DNA of 64,000 nt, taken from Crocodylus rhombifer. Its lineage: Eukaryota > Chordata > Crocodylia > Crocodylidae. Position 1 is the stretch's first letter; the number at the start of each line of letters is the position of its first letter. The stretch is taken from positions 1 to 64,000 of the forward strand of contig JAVSML010018945.1 of assembly GCA_038503035.1 (NCBI GenBank), given 5' to 3'. Both the position numbers and the translations under genes were made by a program. Positions 11,951 through 23,990 of the stretch are shown in pieces. The notes beneath the pieces were generated by a model. It did no database searches. It had not been told where the DNA came from and saw only the letters and a list, made by a program, of their open reading frames with translations.

Positions 11951-14840
11951 CCACACTGACAAGGACAAATCTCCAGTCAAAACACCAGTCAGCATGACCT
12001 TTCCTTTACAGTGTTCACCCAAGCAATGAAGTTCCTTCCCTCCTGTATGTGGCTTCTCATCCACAACACACACCTTCCACTCTCTACAATGGGTTAGAGT
12101 CCCCAAATCATCAGACAACCTAAAAGAGGGATTTCTTTCCATTGCTGCACCTATCTTGGCCATGAGCAAAGATTTATTTGATAACTAAAATATTCTCCAG
12201 CAATCATCCATGCTTAAGTTGGTTTTATTATCTAGCTCTACCATTTATAATAAAAAAGTTTCCCTTTTACCTATACTGAATTACTAGAGACAAAAATTCT
12301 GTTGCCCAAGTTTTTCTGAAGAATAAACTAATGTCACCTCTAAGAAATGCAGAAGTCTCATCTTGCTGATAAACTTCTCCATCCAATGGAAATATTTACA
12401 CATTACTGTTTACATGTTCAGGCCAAATTGTGGCTTTTCCAATGATTGCAATGGATGATTTGACTTCACTGGTGACTTGGAGCTTTACAGTGCCTGAGCA
12501 GCATGGAAATTCACTAGCTGGCATGACACACAAGTCTCTGATCTGAATATGGAAACTGAGGCTTTGTATCCCATTTTCCAGCAGCCAAACTACCTCTCAG
12601 ACAGATCTTAGATTTAGATTAACAAGCATTTGTGTGACCCATCCTGGTGAAGAGTGCCCAATTAAAAAAATCCTAGGAACAGAAAATAGCTCTTCACTGC
12701 ATAGTTAATCTGGGCATGAGCCTGAACCCCATACTACCCATCCAGAAAAAAAAAATCCTTTGACAAGTTTGGAGCTGCTACTGGCTCAAGCTATTTTACA
12801 CAGCTGGGAAGATAGAGACAGATTCTAACTTTGGCTGGCTCTTATGCACTTTAAACATGAAGACACAGACAACAGAACAAAAAAATACTTGTGTATTTTT
12901 AGTGCTTCAGTGCCCTTCCTATAATTCCTTCCTGAGAGGGACACATTTTCCTGTAACAGGGAACCTCAGCGCATTCAAGCTCAAGAACCACTGAATATGG
13001 GCCCAGACACACAAGCAATGCAAGTAACACTGAGAACAGAGGAACATGGCTATGGCTTTGTTGTGTGGGCTTCTCGTGCCCAAGTTGGCTAACTCACTTG
13101 GATTAACTGTGCTCTGACAACATTCTTTAGTTTATTAAAGCACAAAGGATAGAGGCACAGAACCCACAGCACAAGTCTTCCCTGACCCCCATCTATTTCT
13201 AGCCAACCAAGAAGGGGATAGCAATCCCAACTTGAATATAATTTACTTGAGTTAACCTTGCAATGAAGACATTACCATTGTACTCCTGTCAAGTTAGCCT
13301 TGCTCAAGTACGAACACCCATGCCACAGAAGACTAGCTGCCACGTCCACACTAGCCCCATGCTTGCTCTTAAGCAGTGCTACAGTAAGCTTAAGCACCCT
13401 GTAAAGTTTGACAGTATATCTGCCCTTCTGGAGAAATGGGTATTGTGGGAAGGCACTGGAAGACTACAGGCACTCAACTGAACTAGCATAGATCCACACC
13501 GCAGAATGGTTGTATTTGCAGCTGACGAGTCATTCTTAACTCAAAGCTCTAGTCTATACCTCTTTCTTGAGCCAGACAACTCAAACTAAAAAGCACCGCA
13601 TTTGAACTAAGGCTTTGTATATGGAAGGGAGTCAAGTTTGTGGTCAACCACCCCACTGTGTCAACCAGAATAACAAGACATTAGTTGAAATAACTATTTG
13701 TGATGGGGAGCTCTGTTTCCACTATGAAAGTGAACATAAAATGCATATATCAGACTGGAAATCTTCCCTGGCCCCTAGACGAGGGTGCTGAAGTCAGCAT
13801 GTACAATGCCTTTGCTCTACGCCAACCTTTACTGGCAGCTCCCAACTACAGTGCCAAACCTACCCCTCCCAACAGCTGCTGTCCACCCTCTTTAACAGCC
13901 CTAGTCCTCTTGGCCAATAGAGCCATCTCTCTTCAGCTTACCATAGCTCAATCATAAATATGATAAACTTCCAGCTACTAAGCTAGTATCATCAACAACA
14001 GAGGGCTAACCCCCTTAAAAAGGTGACCCTTAGCATAGCTCCCTTAGATTTAAATCTGATGTGCAATGAATCACTCTAAGGGAAGATTTTGAAAGCACTT
14101 TTAGGTTGCCCTCTCCTATCGTATTACCCAAGATATTCACTGCTTGCATCCTCTCCCTAGTGAAGTGCCTACTGTGACCATGGAAAAGCTTAGGATCCTT
14201 AGCTTTCATAGCAAACCTATTGATTGCTTGCCACTTAATGAGAGAATATAGGAAATTGAAGACTGCAGTTTTCAGCAGTTCTGTGGCACTGCAAACTCTC
14301 TTGTCCATGTCTGTGTAGGTATTTTAGATTTTATCCCAACTTTTCAGAAGAATACAACCATCCTATTTGGCATTTATACAAAGGGAGCTAAAAAACCATG
14401 GAGCCCATCAGTTCTGAGCAAGCCAATCAACTCAAATTCTCACAAACTAACAGAATTAGTTTATTTTCCTTACATGTGTGTTTCCTTTATATGGGTGCTG
14501 TTCTCAGACACACACTTACATATGGATTACTGTGGGCCAAAGCACTAGCACGGCACGTAGCAAGCAGTTCACTATCTTCACCCTCACACTGGCTAATTCT
14601 GTGGGAAACACCTCTGCTGACAACCCTGAAATTATAGATTGGGAACTGCTGCTAACCTCTGACAAAAACTGGTTCCTCTCTGGATTGTGCACAGCAGAGG
14701 AAGAAAAAAAAGAAGAACAAGAGGCATGGCACAAAAGAAGCACTTATTTCCAATAAGACAGGATTGTTTTTTCAAGCAGCTAAAAGCATACAAGGATTAA
14801 GCCTCAGTCCATAAAAATAAAATATTAATACAGTTACAAT
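11951..14840. other. No gene seen; possible degraded repeat at 13,000-13,570
   Basis: The section 13,000-13,570 has phrases such as GGGCCCAGACACACAAGC and GTCCACACTAGCCCCATGC that resemble reptilian hAT-type MITE ends. I could not pair two termini. The rest appears unique. Confidence 0.4.
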
Positions 14841-14844
14841 GAGT

Positions 14845-14992
14845 TTCATCTTTGAAGCACTTTACAGGCATTAACCCTCATCACCCAGAAGGGAGTATCT
14901 ATACTTCACTGATAAAGTGAAGAGTCCAAGCTAAATTATTTACCAAACACCACAGAGGAGGCAGTAACACAGCTAAAACTAGAAAATTCAAA
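14845..14992 (-). repeat. MIR-like (CORE) SINE fragment, antisense
   Basis: Reading the plus strand, the blocks AGCACTTTACAGGCATTAA, a CCTCATCAC segment, and an AAACACCACAGAGGAGGCAGTAACACAG-like tail segment follow the order of an antisense MIR consensus (GCGCTTTACA..., then CTTGCCCAAGGTCACACAG...). The fragment is highly diverged, as expected for an ancient SINE. Confidence 0.5.
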
Positions 14993-15109
14993 GCACTTTT
15001 CTTTTGGTCCTGTCCTCAGATTATACCAGTGTTTATCAAGTCAGCAGTTCACGCTGTCACCCCCAAATCATAGTTGGTGTTTTTTTCATGAAGCCTCAGT
15101 TAAAAAAAA

Positions 15110-15175
15110 CCCAAACAGCTTTTTTTAGTTTTGTTGTTGTTTTTTTTTTGTTTTTTGTTTTTGTTTTTTTTTAAC
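15110..15175. repeat. T-rich low-complexity tract
   Basis: Nearly pure T with interspersed G (TTTTGTTGTTG-type units) over about 60 bp. It could be the reverse complement of a retroposon poly(A) tail. Confidence 0.7.
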
Positions 15176-15237
15176 TATTATCATCTCCCTAACCCCCTTT
15201 ATAAAACTAAACACCCCCCTAGCCAGCAAATCCCAAC

Positions 15238-15508
15238 CACAGTGTCACCTCAAGATCCCTTCAAGGTGCCGCAGGGTGCCATGAAATGTTAGCACTCCTA
15301 AGTGTGCAAATATGAGTCATGAGATAAACCCAGAGATTTCAAATAGGAATTCAATACTGTTAAAAGCAATCAGACCTGCTGTGATTTTTCTGAGTTCTTT
15401 GCAATAGAAAAGTTGCTCTGTTACTTTTCTGTGGTCAAACATCAAGTGAAAAAGAAGAGCTGACATTTTCCAAGAGGTACCTTGAGCCTATAAAGGTTGA
15501 GAATAGTG
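15238..15508 (-). mobile_element. hAT-like MITE, family C (GGTTCTCAACC ends), copy a
   Basis: The right end reads as the reverse complement of the TTCTCAACCTTT..GACTCAAGG terminus. Internal blocks (AGCTGACATTTTCCAAGAGG, GAGTTCTTTGCAA) are shared with the copies at 30,610-30,860, 33,247-33,396 and 61,009-61,290. The left terminus has decayed. Non-coding. Confidence 0.6.
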
Positions 15509-17820
15509 GGCTGGACCCAGCTTCATGGAGCTTCTCCTGTTCTCTGGCCCTATACTATCAAATTATTCTTCATCCGGGTCCTTGCCTACTCAAGGCAATG
15601 AGAAGCCAAATGCATGCAACTCTTTTCTGCAGACCAAAATAATGTCCTCACATGTTTTACTTCCTCCCTTTGGTGAAGTTACTGAACACAAGGTCACTTG
15701 CAAAAAGGGTTTTCATGAGCTGCAATTATGTGAATGCCTGCAGAGAGACATCCACGCTTCTTTTTATAAAGACAGAGCATAACACAAAGAGGAGGCTGGC
15801 CCCACCAGCAAGATCAGATGAAACAATAATAGAATTCCAGAGGCAGTGCTTAACAGCACTTTTCAAAACACCAAAAAACAAAGGAAGCTCCCCAATAAGC
15901 TACTCAGCTTGCACTTCTGAGCTTTAAAGAGAAGCGTTAACATTTCCATTCTTAATTTTTAAAAGACTGATATCAAAATAGAAGGAAGTAGACTGTATGC
16001 CCAAATCTGAAGTTTTCCCACAGAGGTAGCAATAGTGAACAGAGGACAGACAGATGGAAAAAAATAGGCTTCTACAAGTTAAATCCAGTACTTTGAATTC
16101 TAAAATAGAAGCCTAGGATAAATATTAAAGGAACCTGTCCACTGGCAAACTCTCTCCAGTGTGGTCATCTAACAAGATGGTGTTTGTCCTAAAACACAGA
16201 TGGAGAAGGAGCTACCACTGCTGTCAGTTTCCCACTACCTGAAAACATGCGACTGGGAGCTGGAAAGACAGCTCTTAAACATATCTGTCTCTTTATTCCT
16301 TTCTATTTAGTACCCCTGCTTTCTACAAGTCCATTCATAGCACCTAATGAAGCAGGCTGTTACCTATAAAAGCCTGTACCTTCCTGAACAAGTTAATCTA
16401 AGGTGCCACCCTGCCCTGCCTTCACTTGAGAAGTTGTTCAACAAACCCGCACATAATAGCACCAAGATTTAACTGCCAGTTGGTCAGTTAATGCGAGCAC
16501 TAGTTCTCCCAAGTCTCCAGTTTGCTCCCACACTTGGGAATGCCAACAGGCTGACTAGCACTCCCAGTCACAAGAGCCCTTCAAGGCTCTGATCCACTCC
16601 AACAGCTGGAAACACCACAGAACTGGCTCTCCCAGCTAGGGGCGCTCCAGGGACCTGGCTTGCTACTTTCATGATCCCAGGTTTTTCCTGCACAGAAAAT
16701 AAAGCACAATTGGGATCTGAACCCCAATCCCACAGCTTTGCCTCCTGCCATGCATGTGTGCCATGGCAGGATGCATGACTACTGGGATCAGTTCCCATCA
16801 CGTCTTTAACTGAATGTCTATCAGCAGCCTACATAGTTGATGGCATCCCAGAGAATATGATGTACAAAATAACTGGTTGGGTGTACATTAGTCCACTGCA
16901 AATCCCTACCATGCAGCAGATGAAAAGGCAGAGCTTTGAGGCCAGCTCCAATTTTCAGGTTCAGCTCAGCTCCACTGTTGAACTGCATGAAGGAGCGCAC
17001 CCAGCCCAAAATCATTACAGTTGACTTGCCCAGAGGAAGCATTTAAATTGTTTCAGATACTGAACAGTCATATTTGCCTACTATTTCTTCAACAATTTTC
17101 CAGGAAGAAAAACAAAAGAGTTAATGGTCAACTCATCTTTGATTTAAAAAAAAAAAAAAAAATCCTTAAAAAAAGAGCACAGTACAATATATAGAGTTAC
17201 TAATCACTACACCTAGTTAGAAAGAAAAAAAGTTATCACTGTTTCAAGAAGGCATCTTATTTGCAATACTGAATAGCTTGCAATAAAGCAGATTAAGCCA
17301 ATGAGATGACATTATGCAGGACACAGGAAGGATAGCTGAATTTACAAAAACAAGGGAGGAAAAAACAACTTACAGCAATTTTGATTATCTGTGTTCTTGG
17401 GGTAGAAAGCATATTTTAAGCTCTCACACACACACAGGTTTAATTAGACTACAGAAGATACATTCTTAACTGGTATAATAAAACCCTCTTATGATGAATC
17501 TATTCCCCTCATCTCCCCCACTAACACTAGAATTTCTATTTAAGCAAAATATAAGGTCAAGCTTTCCCATTTAGCTGGAAGCCCCTTCCAGAACAAGGGA
17601 GGGACAGCATCTGTCAGCAGCCTAACAAGCTGGAAGCAACAACAGCAGGAGTGGAAATCCAAGTGATAAAACTGCTTCTCATTCTGGTCCTTCTACTAAA
17701 GGAAATCCAGTGGTGGCCCCTGACTTACAGAACTTGTACCTGCAGCCAAGGCTGGCAAAGAGTACCTTCAACTGGAATCACAACTCACATATGGGGTCAA
17801 CACACTGGAAAAAAGTATAA
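15509..17820. other. No gene seen; intronic DNA
   Basis: No exon candidate. Contains an A17 tract near 17,144-17,161 and a short CA run near 17,427. Confidence 0.45.
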
Positions 17821-17824
17821 TGAT

Positions 17825-17990
17825 ATTGTTTTCTGAGATTCACAAATCTTAAGTCTAGAAGGGACTGTTCCAGTCTAGACTGACACCCAACAGAACGTGA
17901 ACCAGAAAATTTCAGGTATTTGTTTAATATAATGAAATGTGTCTTAACCAGCAGCTCAGACTGACAAATTCTCAGGTTAATGGAATTAGC
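17825..17990 (-). mobile_element. CR1 LINE 3'-end fragment, antisense
   Basis: The plus strand reads GATTCACAAATCTTAAGTC then AGAAGGGACTGTTCCAGTCT. This matches the layout of antisense CR1 3' ends in sauropsids (an ATTCATAGAATC-type repeat, then a (A/G)GAAGGGACC...TCATCTAGTC block). It is short and diverged. Confidence 0.5.
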
Positions 17991-19780
17991 TTTCTAACAA
18001 AACATAGCACAGCTGTACTTGGGACATCTGAGGAAGTCTCCAGTATCAGGTTTCACTACATAATGGTTTAAATATTTTCATACCATGAACTGATTCAAAC
18101 AAAGTCCCTGTGATGAATGCCACATCTGCTAACCACCCAGTTTCAGACCTTTCCTACAAATTATATTGATATCATAAATATAATGCTAGGACAGCATTAA
18201 TGAAATGAGGTGACTAACCCCTTTCATGCATAGGAATGGTTGCTTAGTTACATTCCCTGGCCCCATACTATATTTGGGCTGCCTATTTCTTCTCTCTGGA
18301 TATGGAGCTTTACTTTTATCAGGTCAGTCCTTTGTTGCCTACTACTATGATTGTACCAACTTCCATAACCCTCTGCAGTTTACTTCTGTTCTCCGTATTT
18401 GAAGTACCCCAAACTGGGGGTAAACTGCAATACTATCAAAGCTGAACAGGAAGTGAAGTCGATAAGTCCTTTTGCTCCTGAAGAGCAAGGCTCCCTAGTT
18501 TACTGAACATGTTACGTTCCTTCTGGGGTTTAGCAATACAAAGGTCCCTTCAAAATTTTTCTGTTTTATGGGAAAGCCATAGATAAATACATCCTCTTTG
18601 GAACAAAACTTCTCCTACATTCTTTTTCTATACCTATAACCATCCCTTGTTCTCCCATCCTCAGACTTCAACTTCTTCTGCAGCCCCTCCCTTTCTGGCT
18701 TCCACATTTGACAAACTGTTTACTGCTCTAAGTTTTGAGGGGTGGAGGCATGTGGGGTGGGGGAGAAGAGTTGGGTTTTAAGGATTTTGCCTACTTTCCC
18801 AGATGATGATAAAGTGACTGGTACAAGCTGAAACAAGATCAAAGCAAGTACCAATTCTACCAACTCCCATATTACCTGTAGTTTCCTACATTTACTACAG
18901 AATAAAAATGAGTGCTCAAACTCCATTAATTAGCTACTTAAGTGTCATTTCTTTGAAAATCTAATATGCCAAAAACATCAGGAGTGGGAAGAGTATAAAC
19001 AGGCTTGCACTACACTCTCAGCAAATTACTAACAGGGAAAGAAAAGCCAAATCCTCCCCCCAGTCCAAAGTTGTGTGGCATTTATTTTCAATTGTATAGC
19101 TCTTTTCCTTCCTCCTTTCAGCAGGAGGCTGGCTTCTGTAAAGAAACAGAAAGAAAAGTTTAAAGTCAGTGCAAGATCACCCCCTTCATTTCTCCCTGAT
19201 CACAGTTATCGTCAATCCAGCCAGTACAAATGGATATGCCTCCCGTTCACCATTTCTTAATAAGCAGATATTGAAACACTTCCCAGAGGGCACTAGATAT
19301 GTACTACTAAGTACTACTAAGGCATGAGTTTTAACAGTGCTTTGGGAAAAGAAGAGAGAAATTAGTTTCCTTACTGATGTATTACATCAGACACAAAAAG
19401 CAAGACATGCTTTGGGACTGATGTGACCTTGAGTACAAATGAACTCTGCAGCATCACATTTTAGAACGGCTCCATTAAGAAGCTGCGCTTTTCAGATGAG
19501 AGACAAAGCAAGGTCAGTTTATATTAAAAGGTGAAATGCAAAGCCAAAACAAAAACAGAGGCGAGCCCAGTTCTGCGTACTGATTCCTACCTTGCTCAGG
19601 ACAGACCTTCATCTAGGAAATAGCTTAATTTACCCTTTGGAAGTTTCCTAGGCCTTCTGTGATCAAGGCGGATTTTGGGAAAGATCTCTGAAAACATCAT
19701 TTTAAGGCATCGCAGACACCAGAAACCTACTGCAGCCTCACACACTCAATCTTACAGAGCAAGGCATTCAAGGGCATTTA
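17991..19780. other. No gene seen; intronic DNA near the CpG island
   Basis: Contains only short open frames. The direct repeat GTACTACTAA at about 19,301-19,320 is trivial. Base composition rises in G+C after about 19,780. Confidence 0.45.
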
Positions 19781-20551
19781 TCACACGCCAGAAAGCAGCA
19801 GCCGTGCTTCGCACAAAGCAAGCGTATCCGGCTTAGCTAAAACATCTCCTCCCTGACAGTCCCCCCAGCTTGGTTCGGTCAGTGGAGTACAACGGGGCTT
19901 GGCAACGCGAGCACAGGTTGCGGGACTCAGCAACACCACAAGCAAGAGCCCTGAGGGGATTCCTCGGGATAATCCTCTCGCCTGCCAAACGGCATTGAGG
20001 CCAAACACCACCCACAAACCCCGCAGGGCAGCTCGCTTCTCTTCCCGCCACACGCCTCGTGCAACACTGATTGCAAGGCAGCGGCACAGGGGGCAGCTTT
20101 GTGAGGTCCAGCAGGCGAAGGGAACCATGGGCTCAGCCTGCTGAACGGGCACCGGAGCCCTTCAGCTGCAGAAGGAGTCTGGCCCCACAGGGAGTGACAT
20201 CCAGCAAGCAATGGGGAACTGGAGCCCACGCGGGACCGCAGGCAGTGGCTGGGATCAGAGGGGCGGGACCCAGCTCTTCCTCCCACACCCACCCACCCAC
20301 CCTGCCCAGAGCCCGGGCTTCCTTCACACCCGGCCTCCCTCTCGCAGCTCCCGCACAGCAAGCCTCACAGCCCCAGCCCGCGGTGCGGGGCGCAGGGACA
20401 GCAGCCAGGCCCTCAGCCCGGGCCTGTGGGGGAAGCCGTCCCCGCACAGTTGCGGGGGGAGGGACCCCTGCCTGCACCGCGGCCGGATAGGGCGCAGGGC
20501 AATGGGGGGCGGCTACGACCACCGACCTCGCTATGGCAGGGAGACCCTCAC

Positions 20552-20566
20552 CTGGTCAGGCTCCAT
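20552..20566 (-). CDS. Candidate first coding exon end of the minus-strand gene: five codons then splice donor
   Basis: On the minus strand an ATG at 20,566-20,564 stands in a strong Kozak setting (purine at -3, G at +4). It encodes Met-Glu-Pro-Asp-Gln and then meets CAG|GTGAGG, a near-perfect donor, with the exon ending at 20,552 in phase 0. The upstream part of the exon (higher coordinates) is GC-rich leader. No acceptor or second exon is visible in the 20.5 kb downstream, which fits a very long first intron such as that of MRTFA. I do not recognise the five residues as a known MRTFA start. The exon may be wholly 5' UTR, or may encode an isoform-specific N terminus. Confidence 0.45.
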
Positions 20567-20678
20567 CCCGCCGCGCTCCAGCCCAGCTCAGCTCAGACTC
20601 AGCTCAGCCCCACCCCTTCCGGAGCCGCCGCCGCCGCTGCCACCACCTCCCGAGCCCAGCCGCCCCCAGCCACAGCCC

Positions 20679-20702
20679 GGCCGCCGCCGCCGCCGCCGCC
20701 GG
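20679..20702. repeat. (CCG)n microsatellite in the CpG island
   Basis: Eight CCG units in a row, within the presumed 5' UTR or core promoter of the minus-strand gene. Length polymorphism is plausible. Confidence 0.9.
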
Positions 20703-21696
20703 CAACTTGCAGGCACGGAAGCGCCCGCCTCCCCCGGCGCCCCGGCCCGAGCAAGTGACACGCCGGCCTGCCAATCAGAGTGCGGCGAGAGCCGTGACCG
20801 ACACTGCCGCCGGCCAGCGGCTGCAGAGCGACGCTGAGACGCCACTGGCCTCGGGGCGGGGCCGGCCGTTACGTGACGTCGACAACGACCAACCGCCAGA
20901 TAGAAATGATGTCATCGCAGGGGGGGGCGCGGCCGGACTCCCCTGGGGGGGGTGGGGCATGTCTGGACTCTTAAAGGGGCACCGCGCGCCTGGCTTGAAG
21001 CTTCTGGCGGGACCAGCGGGGGCCTGGGTGTGTCAGTAATCAAAGCGGGTGCGCTGCCCCAGTTCACCCCCGGGGGCCGCTCCTGGCTGCAGCGATTGTA
21101 CCCCCTGCCACCCAGTCCTGAAGCAAGGACTCGTGTGCCAAGGGAGCCAAACGTTGTCCCTGCCCTAGGAGGAGGGGGAAGCGCCTGCTCCGCCACAGAG
21201 GCATGCTTCCCCTCCTCACTCCTGCCCCCGGCTGGCAGGCAGCAGGGAGGTGCCTGCCTGCTGCCACGGGCCTGGGCCGATCCAGGGCCAGGAGGTCCCA
21301 GTGCTGCCCCAGTCGAAAAAGGGGAAGGCCTTTCCATATGGGGTGGGGGGGTGGGCCGAAGCCCGCCAAGTAGGACTGAGAGCCCCCTTTGGGGCTGGGG
21401 GCCACTAAGGGCCTACTGCTGATTGCTTGGGACAAACAAAAAACAAAACGGGGCCCGAAGTGAGGTCACGGGCTCACCCTGAGTGTGCTGAGGGGGGCAC
21501 AGAGCAGAGCATGCCAGCCCGCACCTGCTGGCCCTCCAGCATATCCCAGGAGCCACTGAAACTGCCCGGTGATACTCTGCCCCGAGATGTGAATGACCAA
21601 AGGACAGGAAAGCAGCCCTGCCATCCCGTGGGTCCTCCCAGACGAGCCTCCGTCCTGGTCTTATAGGGCTTTTAACATCACCTGGTGCTGCAGCAC

Positions 21697-21812
21697 GTGC
21701 ATTTGTATAAATGGCGCGATGCGGTGCACTTTTGAACTAAAACGCATGGAAGGTGTTTTAGTTCAAAAGCACAGTGCTGCCATTTTGTCGGAGCAGACAA
21801 ATGTATATGTAA
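21697..21812. repeat. Long imperfect palindrome with perfect 15-bp stem
   Basis: CTTTTGAACTAAAAC at about 21,729-21,743 is mirrored as its exact reverse complement at about 21,755-21,769 around an 11-base loop. The complementarity continues outward through ATTTGT..ATGGC / GCCATTTTGT..ACAAAT blocks to about 21,697 and 21,812. It resembles a MITE head-to-head junction. Located about 800 bp upstream of the CpG-island promoter elements. Confidence 0.75.
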
Positions 21813-22000
21813 AATGGCCACAGATGGTCTGCTTGGCCAGGGCCAGGAAGAGGTTGGCCAGGAGGCTGCAGGACTTGGTGTGGGAATGGGAAGGGGAGAG
21901 AGAGGGGAGGGGACTTTGAGCACAGAGGGGAAAGGAAAATGCTTACCTGCTTCTAGACTTCCATCGCTGGCTGCCGCTGAGCTGGCCCCGTCGGAGAGGC
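21813..22000 (+). repeat. Purine-rich repeat shared with the MCHR1 intron
   Basis: The block containing GACTTTGAGCACAGAGGGGA, a GAAAATGCTTACCTGCTTCT segment and GACTTCCATCGCTGGCTGC matches, with changes, both arms of the foldback at 41,060-41,645 (GACTTTGAGCACAGAGGGGA, GAATTCTTACCTTC, GGACTTAAG). It is therefore a dispersed element. It directly abuts the palindrome at 21,697-21,812 and may be the same insertion. Confidence 0.55.
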
Positions 22001-22130
22001 GGGGTTTGGCTACACCACTGTACCCACTTTGCGTCCTCCCCGAGCAGCTCTCCTTCGTTTCACAGGCCTTCAGACTGCTGCTTGTTCTAGATGAACACTT
22101 GGCTCGGGCACGGCAATATTCCCCCAAGTG

Positions 22131-22545
22131 AACTGGCACGTGGGTGTGACAGTGACTGGGAGCAAAGGGTTGGAGGCCGTGTCAGGATACCCAGAATGGC
22201 TAGGTTTTCTGTTATGAATCCAAGCAATGGGCATGTTATCCATATAGTCCTGTAGTTATCCATGACTACAGAACTAAGAAACCAATGTTTTGGACTATTT
22301 TTGCCTAGTTCCACGTATTAAGTATTTAAAAACTAAAAATTAAAGAACACACACACACAATATGTAGCAAATTAGTGCACTTTCCAATACAGTTCTTTTG
22401 GTTTTTACTTTGACCTTGAATTGGATCCTACAGCCCTGAGCACCTAGCAAAGCTTCTAGTTTCTCTTTAACAGGGGGAATAATGTGCATTGTGTTAGAGG
22501 TGATGACACCATCTCACCCCCCTTTTCAAAATCCTCTGTTCTGCC
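22131..22545 (+). repeat. Dispersed repeat, family D copy 1
   Basis: It aligns by eye over about 400 bp with 27,840-28,235 in the same orientation. The shared order is an AGTGACTGG block, a TTGGAGGC block, GCTAG(G/A)TTTT, TATGAATC, a TTTGCCTAGTT block, an AAGCATAT/CACCTAGCAAAG region followed by TCTAGTTTCT, and a final GATGATG / CCCACC-type end. The family is unidentified; no terminal inverted repeat is obvious and there is no coding capacity. Confidence 0.6.
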
Positions 22546-23860
22546 CAAGGGGTGCAACAAGGAGCCATGCAGAGATGGGATACAGGCTTGTCTGTCTGAC
22601 CATGCTCATCCCATAGGGCAGGGAGCAGGGGGATTGGGGGCGTGAAGTGGGGAAAAAAGCAAGAAATGGCAGTGGTGTAGCAAGTTACCACCTGTGGGCC
22701 TTTTTAAATAGGCTTGCCCCTTCCCCAAGCAGCTTTCAGCAAACCTGATTAAAATGCAGTCTTTAAACCTGTTGGCTTTTGCTACCCAGAGTATTTCGCA
22801 GCATGCCACAGTAATATTCAGTCTTTTAGCAAAATGAAGCAAGTAAACAAAAAACCTTGTTATCCTGGATGCTGGGAGGGGTCTGCTGTGTTTTCCACCT
22901 TCCTATCTCAGGCTTGCCCTCCTGGTAGCCCCAAAATTTCCCATCTCTGATGCTTTTCTTCTGTACCTCCCTCTGGTTCTGCTTGCTTGAGTTTTTGATT
23001 ATCAAGGAGCCACTCCCTCATTAGCCTTCTTAGAGCTGCAGCCTTTCAGCCAAGCTAGCTGTCTTCTCTTAAGGGGATAGGCCACCCTATTACAGGTGGC
23101 TATGCAAGGTTCATGTCACCACCAGTGGATCCCTAGACCTAGCTGTAATCCACAAGTGGAAGGGCAGGAGCAGTTGCCAGGCACAGGGCAAGTTGCACAT
23201 TACACTTAGATACTTAAAAGGTGAGCATCCACACATTAAAAGCTCATTAACTCATGCTAAGTGCCCTCAGAGCATCTTAAAGTGATGCCCCTTCAGGTGA
23301 GGGTGCCCAGCATGTATCAGGGTAACTTCAGTCTGCTCCATGGAGATAAAACAAGCAATCTGCACTCCTCCAGCATCCAGGATGCACCACTCCCAGCCCC
23401 ACCCCCCCAGATTAGGGATCAAGCCCAGGTGTCTTGGCTCCTAGCTATGCCTCTGCTGCCAGCCCCCAGTGGCAAGTCAAGTGACAAGAAACAGCATTAA
23501 CCACTAACATGTGACTGCTCGCAGCACATTCTAACTTTAACACCACTTTGTATGCCACAGAGTTAGTATGATCTAAGTGCAACGTGTAACTTCACACACA
23601 GACATACTGTATGTAGCCTGGCACAGCACAGGTTTTACCTCCACCCCAAACCAGCCCCTGGCATTTGATGCTCCTCCACTCCTCATCCTGCCACCGCCTC
23701 TTGGCTTGGGGTCCACACACAAGTTCTGAGTGGGGAGTCCTGGGGTACTCAGGAAACCTTGGCAGCACCTGCCCAGGGTGGCTGGAGAGCTCAGCTCTGG
23801 ATTCCTGCCATAAAGCAAACATCAGATAGAAGCCATGAAAAAGCAGCACAGTTTTATACT
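22546..23860. other. No gene seen; intergenic
   Basis: A short stretch at about 23,195-23,290 (TAGATACTTAAAAGG, CACACATTAAAAGC and similar motifs) recalls the MITE at 32,627-33,053. Otherwise apparently unique. Confidence 0.4.
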
Positions 23861-23867
23861 GCCTGTG

Positions 23868-23990
23868 CCATGGCCACAGATTTGGGGCATTCATGGTATG
23901 ACAAGGGAAAAGACATCCGTTTGCTTACGCTTCATGCCTCCACAAATTCTTGCACCACAACACAAAGGCGACATCCATTTCCAGCCTGCC
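23868..23990 (+). repeat. Dispersed repeat, family E copy 1
   Basis: The blocks TTTGGGGCATTCATGGTATG, AGACATCCGTTTGCTTACG, CTTCATG and AAAGGCGACATCC recur in the same order at about 39,632-39,742 inside the MCHR1 intron. The family is unidentified. Confidence 0.5.

Larger units (their letters stand above)
19780..21420 (-). promoter_or_regulatory. CpG island with promoter elements of a minus-strand gene (probably MRTFA)
   Basis: This is the main G+C- and CpG-dense stretch in the window. Between 20,770 and 20,920 it holds a CCAAT box (20,771-20,775, in CCAATCAG), a GC box (20,853-20,863, GGGGCGGGGCC), a CRE (TGACGTC at 20,874-20,880) and a second CRE/ATF-like site (TGATGTCAT at 20,907-20,915). 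These sit 200-350 bp upstream, on the minus strand, of an ATG followed by a splice donor, which fixes the direction. Many long open frames on both strands here are a by-product of the composition. Assignment to MRTFA rests on mammalian gene order (MRTFA minus, MCHR1 plus, neighbours), not on protein sequence. Bidirectional activity is possible. Confidence 0.75.

Noticed and set aside
20071..21039. Plus-strand frames of 139-208 codons in the CpG island
   Set aside because: Proline/alanine/arginine-rich translations of CpG-island DNA, with no conserved motifs; the minus-strand exon with donor is the better reading.
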